14,320 nucleotides of DNA from Bacteroidia bacterium (lineage in GTDB: Bacteria; Bacteroidota; Bacteroidia; NS11-12g; UBA9320): contig JABDQY010000324.1 in NCBI GenBank assembly GCA_013042025.1, positions 1 to 14,320 on the forward strand, read 5' to 3'. The notes below the pieces were generated by a model. It was not told where the DNA came from. It did not search any database and saw nothing but the letters and a program-made list of their open reading frames with translations. Below, piece by piece: positions 1 through 7,180 of the stretch (its first letter is position 1; the number at the start of each line of letters is the position of its first letter). The translations under genes were made by a program, and so were the position numbers.

Positions 1-615
1 GTCAGAGATAGTGAAGATTTATGTCCAAATGAATTTGGAAGTAAAAGAACCAATGGTTGCCGAGATAATGACGAAGATGGACTAGTAGGAGAAGATGATT
101 TATGTCCAAATGCTTATGGATCTAAAAATGAACAAGGTTGTCCAGATAGTGATGGAGATGGGCTTCATGATGGGGTAGATAAATGTCCTAATAAGGCAGG
201 TGAAAAAAGGTATGCAGGTTGTCCTGAAGAAAATGAAAACCTGTCAAAAGAGAATAAACCTAAAAAGGATAATCCAAAAGAGGAAAAACCTAAATCGGAA
301 AAACCTAAATCGGAAATCAAAACTGCTTCTGATTCAAGTAAATTTGCAAATTGGGATTTTGAATACTATGAGTACTGGCCTGTTGTAGGGGCGTACAACG
401 ATATTCGTTGGGCACAGGAACTTCAAAGCAGGTTAAAGGACAAATTGAATGTCAGTGCAGAAATCAAAACCATTGAAGGCATCAGTAAATACTATGTTAC
501 CCTTGGTAAAGCCAAAAGCAAAGCAGAAGCTAAAAATATTCAAGAAATCATTGATATTCCAAGCATAAATAACGAACTCAACGGTAGTTTATGGTGGAAA
601 AAAGTAGTTAAATAA
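1..615 (+). CDS. TSP3-repeat protein with C-terminal SPOR-like domain (5' truncated)
   Basis: Frame 1 is open from the first base to TAA at 613-615, giving the last 204 residues; the start lies outside the window. Residues 1-75 are thrombospondin type 3-like repeats: acidic Asp/Asn runs (DNDEDG, DSDGDG) alternating with CPN motifs at about 20-residue spacing, which in this family bind calcium and form a stalk. Residues 76-110 are a Lys/Pro/Glu/Ser-rich linker. Residues about 120-204 read like a SPOR fold: a WPVVGAY opening strand, a helix (RWAQELQSRL), then YYVTLGKAKSKAEAKNI, which matches the SPOR pattern of a second strand plus a 'G-x-x-x-S-K-x-E-A' helix. SPOR domains bind peptidoglycan lacking stem peptides, so I infer a periplasmic or outer-membrane protein tethered to the wall. 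In Bacteroidota, TSP3 repeats more often precede an OmpA domain; none is seen in this piece. Ends 9 bp before the convergent stress-protein gene. Confidence 0.8.
   Translation, partial: VRDSEDLCPNEFGSKRTNGCRDNDEDGLVGEDDLCPNAYGSKNEQGCPDSDGDGLHDGVDKCPNKAGEKRYAGCPEENENLSKENKPKKDNPKEEKPKSEKPKSEIKTASDSSKFANWDFEYYEYWPVVGAYNDIRWAQELQSRLKDKLNVSAEIKTIEGISKYYVTLGKAKSKAEAKNIQEIIDIPSINNELNGSLWWKKVVK
283..312 (+). repeat. 15-bp perfect tandem repeat, two copies, in the linker
   Basis: The 15-mer GAAAAACCTAAATCG occurs at 283-297 and again at 298-312, followed by a partial third start (GAAAT). It encodes a five-residue EKPKS unit twice in the flexible linker before the SPOR-like domain. An exact in-frame tandem repeat in a low-complexity linker suggests slippage-driven length variation. 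Confidence 0.85.
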
Positions 616-628
616 ATATTTTATTTAA
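608..628. terminator. A/T-only inverted repeat at a convergent junction (weak candidate)
   Basis: TTAAATAA at 608-615 and TTATTTAA at 621-628 are perfect 8-bp inverted arms around a 5-nt loop. The two arms contain the stop codons of the two convergent genes (TAA 613-615 on plus, TAA 627-625 on minus). It could end transcription from both sides, but the stem has no G-C pair, so in vivo stability is doubtful and chance is plausible in AT-rich DNA. Confidence 0.3.
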
Positions 629-1437
629 TAACCAGCGGCACCAGTTAAATTCATGTCTTTCACATGAATTGTTAATACAGGCGTTTTAGCTTTATTCACC
701 AATTCCTGAGCGTAATGACCCATAAAAAAGCCAGTTTCAGATTCCCTTTCACTCATGATTGAAATTAAATCAGCATTCACTTCATCCGCATGATCAATAC
801 AAGCATTTGCAATGTTTTTGTTTATAACATCTTTAACGGTATAAGCAACTTCATGATCGTCGCAATACTTAGCTGCTTGATCTGCATATATTTTTAATCG
901 ATGAGCAACTTCTGGGTCATCACCTTTATGTACAACCGCTATATGAATTGTGGCTCCAAATGAACTAGCTAATTCCACTGTCAAAGGTACTTTTTGACGA
1001 GTTTCACTTGAATTACCAATTGGGAGCACAATATTATTGAATCCTTTGTTAGGAAAATCCTGCGGGAATATTATCACAGGACAAGTTGAACCCGAAAGTA
1101 CTTTAAAGGCATTTCCACCAATCCAATCAGGATCCCTTTCTTTACTACCATGTGATCCCATTACAATTAAGTTTGCATCTAATGCTTTTTCTAGCATTAA
1201 AATCTCTTTATATGGTTTACCTGTTTTCTCAACAAAACCATATTCTGCATGCTCATCTTTCATAATCTCATCAATTTGTCTTCTAACAAGTCCTTCTTCT
1301 GATTTATGAGGATTTACATTCAAAATAGTAAGTTTTGCATTGTGTTTTTTGCTTAGGTTCACAGCTAATTTGAGAGCAACTTTACTTGCTTCAGAAGGAA
1401 CATAAGCAGCAATTATTTGAGTAAAATGTGTGAGCAT
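625..1437 (-). CDS. Universal stress protein, tandem UspA domains
   Basis: A 270-residue protein made of two consecutive UspA folds, about residues 1-148 and 150-262; Usp proteins are cytoplasmic, nucleotide-binding factors induced by starvation and other stresses. Domain 1 has the Usp nucleotide loop: G94-x2-G97-x9-G107, but the usual Ser/Thr after the last Gly is Gly108, then the FKVLSGSTCPV strand-helix region. Domain 2 keeps the AQELVNKAKTPVLTIHV ending but lacks the G-x2-G signature (MSERESETG), so it has probably lost ATP binding. This intact-plus-degenerate arrangement is common in tandem Usp proteins. Start is the ATG at 1437; there is no Shine-Dalgarno sequence, but a Bacteroidota -7 element lies about 23 bp upstream. 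The gene is preceded by the tRNA terminator and so is transcribed alone. The exact physiological trigger cannot be read from sequence. Confidence 0.93.
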   Translation of the reverse strand: MLTHFTQIIAAYVPSEASKVALKLAVNLSKKHNAKLTILNVNPHKSEEGLVRRQIDEIMKDEHAEYGFVEKTGKPYKEILMLEKALDANLIVMGSHGSKERDPDWIGGNAFKVLSGSTCPVIIFPQDFPNKGFNNIVLPIGNSSETRQKVPLTVELASSFGATIHIAVVHKGDDPEVAHRLKIYADQAAKYCDDHEVAYTVKDVINKNIANACIDHADEVNADLISIMSERESETGFFMGHYAQELVNKAKTPVLTIHVKDMNLTGAAGY

Positions 1438-1459
1438 ATGATTTATTGTTTGACTTATT

Positions 1460-1489
1460 CAAAGTTAATACAAATAATACAATTGATAA
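1460..1489 (-). promoter_or_regulatory. Putative promoter of the universal stress gene
   Basis: On the minus strand the sequence TAACTTTG (1467-1460) matches the Bacteroidota -7 consensus TAnnTTTG exactly. Nineteen bases further upstream lies TTA (1489-1487) instead of the -33 TTG. The element ends 22 bases before the ATG at 1437, a normal leader length. The site lies between the tRNA terminator and the gene, as expected for an independent unit. Confidence 0.5.
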
Positions 1490-1528
1490 AGATTACTCGC
1501 AGATTTCAAAACCAATATTTCAATGCAT

Positions 1529-1557
1529 AAAAAAAGCCCTGCATTTGCAAGGCTTTT
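1529..1557 (-). terminator. Intrinsic terminator of the tRNA-Val gene
   Basis: Arms at 1532-1542 and 1547-1557 form an 11-bp stem with a single G-U pair and a 4-nt loop. On the minus strand the GC-containing stem (core GCC/GGC) runs into a tract of seven U (1535-1529), overlapping the base of the stem. It begins two bases after the tRNA discriminator base, so it is placed to end the tRNA transcript. On the plus strand only four T follow the stem, so it acts mainly for the minus strand. Confidence 0.85.
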
Positions 1558-1559
1558 AG

Positions 1560-1634
1560 TGGGAACTACTGGATTCGAACCAGTGACCCTCTGCTTGTAA
1601 GGCAGATGCTCTAAACCAACTGAGCTAAGCTCCC
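1560..1634 (-). tRNA. tRNA-Val (anticodon TAC)
   Basis: A complete cloverleaf of 75 nt reads on the minus strand. The acceptor stem GGGAGCT pairs with AGTTCCC (one G-U at 5-68), followed by discriminator A73 at 1560. The D arm is GCTC/GAGC with an AGTTGG loop, the anticodon stem is TCTGC/GCAGA with loop CTTACAA, giving anticodon TAC (reads GUA and other Val codons), and the T arm is ACTGG-TTCGAAT-CCAGT. CCA is not encoded (ACTAAAA follows), so it must be added post-transcriptionally. The gene has its own promoter and terminator and no tRNA neighbours in the window. It is the main content of the 331-base stretch 1438-1768, which otherwise holds only promoters and the terminator. Confidence 0.96.
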
Positions 1635-1649
1635 CCTTTTTGAGGGCTG

Positions 1650-1678
1650 CAAATATAATTGGCATTTTTATTCTGCAA
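1650..1678 (-). promoter_or_regulatory. Promoter of tRNA-Val
   Basis: On the minus strand TTG (1678-1676), an 18-base spacer, then TATATTTG (1657-1650) match the Bacteroidota sigma-70 form TTG-N19-TAnnTTTG with a spacer one base short. The -7 element ends 15 bases before the mature tRNA 5' end at 1634, giving a short leader to be removed by RNase P. Confidence 0.75.
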
Positions 1679-1768
1679 AATAAAAAATACAAGATTAGAC
1701 ACCCTATTGTGCATTGTTAATTCGTTTATCTATTATCAACCTTTTTTAATCACGTCATTTGCCGCAAA

Positions 1769-4240
1769 TTGGATTTGAGAAAAATAATCAAAATATCATT
1801 TATTACGCTGCTTGTTGCTCTAGTAGCTTCATCTGGAGTGGTGTATTATTTTTATACCAATATCAAACCTATTCTAGTAACAGAAATTAACAAGGCACTC
1901 GCTGTTGAAGTGAACGTGAAGGAAATAAACATTTCCGGCTTAAAGGATTTCCCAAAACTTGGAATAAAGTTAAAAGATGTTAGCATAAATGAAAGCACTT
2001 CTTTTTACAATGAAAAACTGCTTGAAGCGAAAGAACTCAACCTCTTTATTGATATTATGCGTCTATGGAAGGGGGATTATGTGATTGACGGAGTTGCTCT
2101 AAGAGATGGGAAACTGAACCTAGCTGACTTGGCTAAAAAATCCAATTACGACATTATAAAACCTTCTAACGATACGAGCAATGTTGCTGTCAGTTTTGAG
2201 ATTAAAAGCCTTAAGCTTATTAATTGTGCCTTGAGGTATTCACACACACCTAGCGATTTTTCCTGTAACGCTTCAACCCCTAATTCTAACATTCGATTGA
2301 AATACTTGGAGGAAACCACCAACCTCAAAATTAAAACCAAACTCAATGGAACTACATTGACGGTGGAAGGGGAAAAATATATTTCGAATAAAGACTTGGC
2401 TATACAAACCGGAATTGCAGTTAATACTGCAAGCTCCACAGTTAATATCAGTACAAGTGATATCGATATTGAAGAAGTTAAACTACAAACTGAGGGAACG
2501 GTATTTTTTGGAAATAATTCCAATTTAGATATTGAATTTAAAAGCAATAGCACAACAGCTCAATCTTTACTCAGCATATTACCAAACTCATTGTCTCAGT
2601 CGTTTAACCATGTTAAACTTTCTGGAAATGCATTGATAACCGGTACATTCAAAGGAGAAATGAACGACAATCAAAATCCTTCCCTCCATCTTGAATACCG
2701 CATCGATAACTCTAATTTAGCAATTCCTAGCCAAAAAATTAAACTCGCTAAAATCAGTGCGAATGGTCTCTTAACCATGCCAAATATTTCGAACATAGAA
2801 GATGCTAGTGTTACTTGTAAATTAAGGCAAGCAAATAGTGATGGGAATTCTATACGAGGAGACATCTCTGTAAAAAACTTTATCAAACCCACTGTAAATT
2901 GGAAAGGAAATGCAGAACTAGAAGCTGCTTTTCTCTCAGCTTTGGCTGACAGTTCTAGTTTTGATGCAAATCAAGGTAGTATCGCAATTGAGGGAGAGCT
3001 CAACTTCATTTACGATACAGAAAAAGGAGAGCTAGTACCAAATTCATTGCATTATATAGGTAATGTACAAGGAAAGAATATCGTAGGTATAATAAAAAAC
3101 CCAAAATTAGACGTTAAAAATGTTTCATTCAATCTCAGTGCTGACACTGAAAAATTAGTGGTGAATGAAGCCAATTTCAGTTACAACAACACAACAGGAA
3201 GCGTTGTTGGCTATATTAATGAGTACAATTCACTGTTTGACAAAAATTCAGATGCAGTCCTTGTTGGTGATCTTAATATAAACAACTTAAATGTAAATGA
3301 ACTCTATTCAACATCAACTGAATCGAATTCACTAGCTAGTTCATCTTCTAATATCTCACCAATCCAATTCAAACTAAATGCTGAGTTAACCAACTTTAAG
3401 TACAATGATTTTAAAGCTGAATCTATGACAGGGTATTTGCTTTCTGACAGAAAGAGAATTGAAATGCCTAAATGTAAAATAGACGCATTACAAGGTAAGA
3501 CTGCTGCGGCAATTTCTGTCAAAAAATTGAGGGAGAACTATTTACTAGATATTAATTCAGAACTCCAAAAGATTAGTATTAATCAACTTTTGAAGCAATT
3601 CAATAATTTTGAACAAGAAGAAATAACACACGAGCACCTAAATGGGAGACTAACAGGAAACATCTTGGCTAAAGTGATCTTAGATCAAAATTATGAACCA
3701 ATATTATCTAAGCTATATGCAAAAGCAAACGTTACAATTACTGATGGACAGTTAAAGAACTATGAGCCTTTAAAAGAGCTATCTTCATTCGTTGAAATTA
3801 ATGATTTAGAAGATGTTAAATTCAAGACCATTACTAATACCATAGAGATTTTCGATCAAACCATTTTTATCCCAAAAATGCGAATTGAAAACAATGCGTT
3901 AAACATGGACTTGGAGGGCACTCATACTTTCGAAAATTATATGAACTATCGAATAAGTTTGAGTGTTGCAGAACTCTTAGCCACTAAAGCAAACTGGATT
4001 GCAAAGAAGAAAGAACGCAGAATTGAACAAAATCAGAATGGAGGTCTAACTGCTTATATTCTAATGGAAGGAACTCCGGAGGATTTAAGTATTAAGTATG
4101 ATAGAACTGCAGTAAAAGAAAACATTAAAGAAGAAGTAAAGAAAGAAAAGGCCAAATTTTTGAAGGCACTTAAAGGAGAAGGAACACTCGAAGAAGAAAC
4201 TTCAGAAACAAAAGACTACGACAATGTTTGGGATGAATAG
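1769..4240 (+). CDS. AsmA-family membrane-anchored envelope protein
   Basis: An 823-residue protein with an N-terminal basic stretch and one membrane segment (about residues 8-28), then a long periplasmic region rich in beta-strand. The N-terminal module after the anchor (residues about 35-130: INKALAVEVNVKEI, FPKLGIKLKDVSI, LLEAKELNLFIDIMRLWKGDYVIDGV) is the classic AsmA opening. Residues about 620-765 (LNGRLTGNILA, ITDGQLKNYEPLKEL, NALNMDLEGTHTFENYMNYRISL) match the AsmA C-terminal region. AsmA-like and TamB-like proteins form hydrophobic grooves thought to move phospholipid between inner and outer membranes; that role here is inferred from the family. The tail is highly charged (Lys/Glu). 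The start must be TTG at 1769 (or 1775): an in-frame stop lies at 1718-1720 and no ATG fits before the membrane segment. The 3' end overlaps the convergent hemW gene by 25 bp. Confidence 0.85.
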   Translation: MDLRKIIKISFITLLVALVASSGVVYYFYTNIKPILVTEINKALAVEVNVKEINISGLKDFPKLGIKLKDVSINESTSFYNEKLLEAKELNLFIDIMRLWKGDYVIDGVALRDGKLNLADLAKKSNYDIIKPSNDTSNVAVSFEIKSLKLINCALRYSHTPSDFSCNASTPNSNIRLKYLEETTNLKIKTKLNGTTLTVEGEKYISNKDLAIQTGIAVNTASSTVNISTSDIDIEEVKLQTEGTVFFGNNSNLDIEFKSNSTTAQSLLSILPNSLSQSFNHVKLSGNALITGTFKGEMNDNQNPSLHLEYRIDNSNLAIPSQKIKLAKISANGLLTMPNISNIEDASVTCKLRQANSDGNSIRGDISVKNFIKPTVNWKGNAELEAAFLSALADSSSFDANQGSIAIEGELNFIYDTEKGELVPNSLHYIGNVQGKNIVGIIKNPKLDVKNVSFNLSADTEKLVVNEANFSYNNTTGSVVGYINEYNSLFDKNSDAVLVGDLNINNLNVNELYSTSTESNSLASSSSNISPIQFKLNAELTNFKYNDFKAESMTGYLLSDRKRIEMPKCKIDALQGKTAAAISVKKLRENYLLDINSELQKISINQLLKQFNNFEQEEITHEHLNGRLTGNILAKVILDQNYEPILSKLYAKANVTITDGQLKNYEPLKELSSFVEINDLEDVKFKTITNTIEIFDQTIFIPKMRIENNALNMDLEGTHTFENYMNYRISLSVAELLATKANWIAKKKERRIEQNQNGGLTAYILMEGTPEDLSIKYDRTAVKENIKEEVKKEKAKFLKALKGEGTLEEETSETKDYDNVWDE

Positions 4241-5373
4241 TCTTCATCCAGAAATAATTCACTACTTATAAAATCAGCAAACAGGTAACCAGTTTTACTT
4301 AGTTTAAGCACCCGATCTTCTAGAACAATCCATCCTTTCTTTTTCCATACCTCAAGATTTTTTGTTTGCTCTATTTGCAAATCGAAGTGAAAATCGTCTT
4401 GTAAAGCATTAAGATTAACACCCCATTTAGTTCGTAAACCAGTTAATATACGTTCATTAAATTGATTAACAATTGTCAATTCTTCTCCATCATGAAAGAG
4501 TTCTCCTTCTTTCAATCTCGAAACATACTTTTTATTATCACTTATGTTCCAGTAACGTTTTTTGTCCTTAAAACTGTGAGCAGAAGGACCAATTCCTAAA
4601 TATGGTTTCCCTAACCAATATGCTGTATTGTGTTTTGAGTATTCACCAGGCATACAAAAATTAGAAACTTCATATTGTTCCCAACCTTTAGACTCCATTT
4701 TCTCAATTAGAATTTCAAAATGCTTTGAAGCCAAGTCGTTATCAGGCTTCTTATACTTTTTCTGATCAACCAATCGCTTGTAAGGAGTATTGTTTTCTAA
4801 GGTTAAGCTATATGCAGAAATATGATTAATTGGTAGGTCTAAAGCACAATCAACAGTTTTTATCCATTCCTCAATGCTTAATTGTGGAATACCATAGATT
4901 AGATCAATAGTGAAGTTGTTAAAGCCAATTTTACCGGCTTCTTCCATACAACTAATTGATTGATTATTTGTATGACTCCGATTCATCCATTTTAATGTCT
5001 CGTCATTGAAACTTTGAATACCTATACTTAACCTATTAACTCCTAAATTATATAGTGCTTGCAAGTAATCCTGATTCAAATCATCAGGATTACATTCAAA
5101 TGTAATTTCTGCATCCTCTGAGATGATGAAATTATTTCTTACGGTATCAAGAATCGTTTCCAATTCAAGTTTATTTAAAACACTTGGTGTTCCACCGCCA
5201 AAATAGATGGTTTCAATTGTTGAGTTAGGTAAAAAGAAATATTTCCTGATTTCCAACTCTTTACATATCGAAGCAATCATGTCCTGCTTATTTTTATGAT
5301 TTACTGAAAAATGAAAGTCACAGTAAAAACATGCTTTCTTGCAAAAAGGGATATGAATGTAAATTCCAGACAA
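4216..5373 (-). CDS. hemW: HemW-type radical SAM protein (heme chaperone; coproporphyrinogen oxidase-like)
   Basis: A 385-residue radical SAM protein. The cluster motif is C11-x3-C15-x2-C18 followed by D19-F20. The C-x3-C-x2-C-x-F form separates HemW from true HemN, which has a fourth Cys where F20 sits. Other family marks are YIHIPFC at the N-terminus, GGGTPS (59-64), ECNPDDL, RLSIGIQSFND, and the C-terminal HemW domain with GPSAHSF and a final winged-helix-like part (LRTKWGVNL). HemW binds heme and delivers it to client enzymes such as respiratory oxidases and is not an oxygen-independent coproporphyrinogen oxidase, although older annotations call it that. The start is TTG at 5373: the sequence reads TAG-CAT-ATC-TTG, so a stop sits three codons upstream and TTG falls exactly at the conserved M-S-G-I-Y-I-H-I-P start. 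It diverges from the Omp85 operon with 42 bp between the start codons. Confidence 0.93.
   Translation of the reverse strand: MSGIYIHIPFCKKACFYCDFHFSVNHKNKQDMIASICKELEIRKYFFLPNSTIETIYFGGGTPSVLNKLELETILDTVRNNFIISEDAEITFECNPDDLNQDYLQALYNLGVNRLSIGIQSFNDETLKWMNRSHTNNQSISCMEEAGKIGFNNFTIDLIYGIPQLSIEEWIKTVDCALDLPINHISAYSLTLENNTPYKRLVDQKKYKKPDNDLASKHFEILIEKMESKGWEQYEVSNFCMPGEYSKHNTAYWLGKPYLGIGPSAHSFKDKKRYWNISDNKKYVSRLKEGELFHDGEELTIVNQFNERILTGLRTKWGVNLNALQDDFHFDLQIEQTKNLEVWKKKGWIVLEDRVLKLSKTGYLFADFISSELFLDEDYSSQTLS
4231..4249. other. Perfect 7-bp hairpin inside a convergent gene overlap
   Basis: GGATGAA (4231-4237) and TTCATCC (4243-4249) are perfect inverted arms separated by TAGTC, spanning the TAG stop of the AsmA gene at 4238-4240 and lying within the coding 3' end of the opposite gene. 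No T-tract follows on either strand, so it is not a canonical intrinsic terminator; it may instead stabilise the 3' ends of the two transcripts. Confidence 0.5.
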
Positions 5374-5402
5374 GATATGCTAATGTAGCTACTTAATTCG
5401 TT

Positions 5403-5410
5403 TAAATTTG
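5403..5410 (+). promoter_or_regulatory. -7 promoter element just before the Omp85 start codon
   Basis: TAAATTTG at 5403-5410 matches the Bacteroidota -7 consensus TAnnTTTG exactly. The GTG start codon begins only five bases later (5416), so transcription from this element would begin at or next to the start codon. No TTG is found at the -33 position (5381-5383 reads TAA), which weakens the call. Confidence 0.4.
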
Positions 5411-5415
5411 AAATC

Positions 5416-7155
5416 GTGCACAAAAGTATTGCAATTTGGCTGTTGGTTGGGATAAGTTTTTCGGGCTATTCCCAGACCTCCACTTTATGCACAATTTCGG
5501 ATAAATCAAAAAGTTGCATTGAAGTTTCAGACAGCATCCAAGCAATAATAGAATTGAAAAATCAAATTGTGAACCAACGCGAAAACGGCTTCTTTTCTGC
5601 GTCAATAGATTCAATTTGGAATAGAAATGACACGCTATTTGCTTGGAACTTCACGGGAGAATCATACAGTAACATTACTCTGAAATCTCATAATCTTGGA
5701 ACAGGTTATCTAAGTTCAGAAACTGCAACGACACTCAACCTGCTAACATTTAATAGACTGCAAAGAACTATTTTAAGCAATTATGAAAACGTGGGTTATC
5801 CATTCGTAAATATTACCTTAGATAGCATTGAAGTTTCTAATGATTCTTTGTTTGCATCTGCTAAGTTGTTTACTGGAATTAAGATTGTTTATGACAGCAT
5901 CCAAATAATTGGAAAAAGCAAGCTATCAAAAGCATATCTAAGTAAGTTTTTAGATGTAGAAGTTGGGAATAATTACAGAGAAAAAGATGTTAAGTCTATT
6001 GACAAAAAACTTCGAAATCTCCCACTGGTAAAACTCAAAGGACCATCACGAGTGGTGTTTTATAGAGGGTTAGCTCGAATTTTAATAGACATTGACGATA
6101 TTGTAACAGACAGGATAGATGGTATTGTGGGATTAGCTCCAAACAGTTCAAATTCAGATGCAAATTCGCTACTTATTACTGGTGAAGTTAATCTCGAGCT
6201 TAACAATCTTTTTAAAAGTGCTAAACAGCTCGAATTACATTGGAGAAATTATTTGCAAAGATCACAGCTACTAGATATTGGCTTTACCTATCCTTATTTG
6301 TTCAATACTAAACTTGGAATAAATGGTAAACTCAACTTAAATAAGTTTGATACTATATATGTTAACTTGAAAAGCAAACTATCATTTAGGTACCAGCAAA
6401 AAGGAAATAACTATATTCAATTCTATTACCAAAATATCAACAGCAATTTGATATCTGTGGATACTTCAAGTATACGTAGCCAAAAAAAACTACCATCCAA
6501 TAATCCATATAATGTTGACAATTACGGCTTAGGATTTTTTCAGCGAGATCTGGATTATTTGCCAAATCCTAGAAAAGGCTATCACATCAATGCAGATGTG
6601 TCAATAGGACAAAAGACCATTTTACGGAATACGCTAATTCAAAATGTGAAGTACATTAATACTGAAAATGGAAATTTGATTTCCATATACGATACAATGA
6701 AAGCTAAAAGCTTCAGGATGAATTTAGCTCTTGACGCTTCTCTCTTTGTTCCAATTAAAAGTTCTAGTGTATTAGTTCAAAAAATCAGTTTTAGTGGCTT
6801 ATTTACTGAAGACATTCTTTTTAATGAGTTAACTAATTTTGGAGGGTATTCCACATTACGTGGGTTTGATGAAAACGAATTATTTGCTAGTAAACTACTG
6901 TCATACTTGGTTGAATATCGCTATTTGCTTACCGAGAATAGCAATGTTGGATTATTTTTTAATACTGCACTTATTGAAAATACGGTGGAAAGCACAAAAT
7001 TGATTTATGATATTCCTTTCGGTTTTGGGGCCGTAGCAAACATTCAGGTTGGCAGTGGAATTCTAAATCTAGCTTATGCATTAGGAAGACAACAAAACAA
7101 TCCAATTCTTCTAAATACAGCCAAATTTCACTTCGGCATAGTTAATTATTTTTAA
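5416..7155 (+). CDS. Omp85-family outer-membrane protein (BamA/TamA-like)
   Basis: A 579-residue protein with a signal peptide (hydrophobic SIAIWLLVGISFSG, likely cleavage near residue 19-21). The N-terminal ~225 residues hold POTRA-like modules; the clearest is about residues 155-228, with the beta-helix-helix-beta-beta pattern (YDSIQIIGKSKLS, a KDVKSIDKKL helix, ARILIDIDDI). Residues about 235-579 form a beta-barrel with alternating aromatic strands, ending in aromatic Phe after HFGIVNY. The Omp85 signature in the L6 loop is present as L481-R482-G483-F484 in GGYSTLRGFDENE. The length is short relative to BamA (about 800) and nearer TamA (about 580). Family members insert or export outer-membrane proteins; the specific client is unknown. 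The only usable start is GTG at 5416, since a stop lies at 5386-5388 with no ATG between. It is the first gene of an operon with DUF4271 and hemD, and it lies near the AsmA gene. Confidence 0.88.
   Translation: MHKSIAIWLLVGISFSGYSQTSTLCTISDKSKSCIEVSDSIQAIIELKNQIVNQRENGFFSASIDSIWNRNDTLFAWNFTGESYSNITLKSHNLGTGYLSSETATTLNLLTFNRLQRTILSNYENVGYPFVNITLDSIEVSNDSLFASAKLFTGIKIVYDSIQIIGKSKLSKAYLSKFLDVEVGNNYREKDVKSIDKKLRNLPLVKLKGPSRVVFYRGLARILIDIDDIVTDRIDGIVGLAPNSSNSDANSLLITGEVNLELNNLFKSAKQLELHWRNYLQRSQLLDIGFTYPYLFNTKLGINGKLNLNKFDTIYVNLKSKLSFRYQQKGNNYIQFYYQNINSNLISVDTSSIRSQKKLPSNNPYNVDNYGLGFFQRDLDYLPNPRKGYHINADVSIGQKTILRNTLIQNVKYINTENGNLISIYDTMKAKSFRMNLALDASLFVPIKSSSVLVQKISFSGLFTEDILFNELTNFGGYSTLRGFDENELFASKLLSYLVEYRYLLTENSNVGLFFNTALIENTVESTKLIYDIPFGFGAVANIQVGSGILNLAYALGRQQNNPILLNTAKFHFGIVNYF
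5421..5428 (-). promoter_or_regulatory. Possible -7 element for hemW
   Basis: On the minus strand TACTTTTG (5428-5421) matches TAnnTTTG and lies 47 bases upstream of the hemW TTG start. No TTG lies 19 bases further upstream. It sits inside the first codons of the divergent Omp85 gene, so both genes would share overlapping control regions. Confidence 0.3.
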
Positions 7156-7180
7156 AATTATAGACTTTTGCCCCAACTAA

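Noticed and set aside
200..388. 62-residue open frame rich in Lys/Asn in another frame of the TSP3-SPOR gene
   Set aside because: Its basic composition comes from the A-rich linker repeat; the frame 1 protein explains this region fully.
1465..1692. 75-residue open frame on the minus strand
   Set aside because: It runs through the complete tRNA-Val gene, its promoter and its terminator; the open frame is a by-product of the tRNA.
2146..2553. 135-residue open frame on the minus strand inside the AsmA gene
   Set aside because: It is antisense to a well-supported coding frame, has no recognisable motif or promoter, and is explained as a shadow of the AsmA gene.
4216..5373. Annotation of the radical SAM gene as oxygen-independent coproporphyrinogen oxidase (hemN)
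   Set aside because: The fourth cysteine of HemN (C-x3-C-x2-C-x-C) is replaced by Phe20, the HemW pattern.
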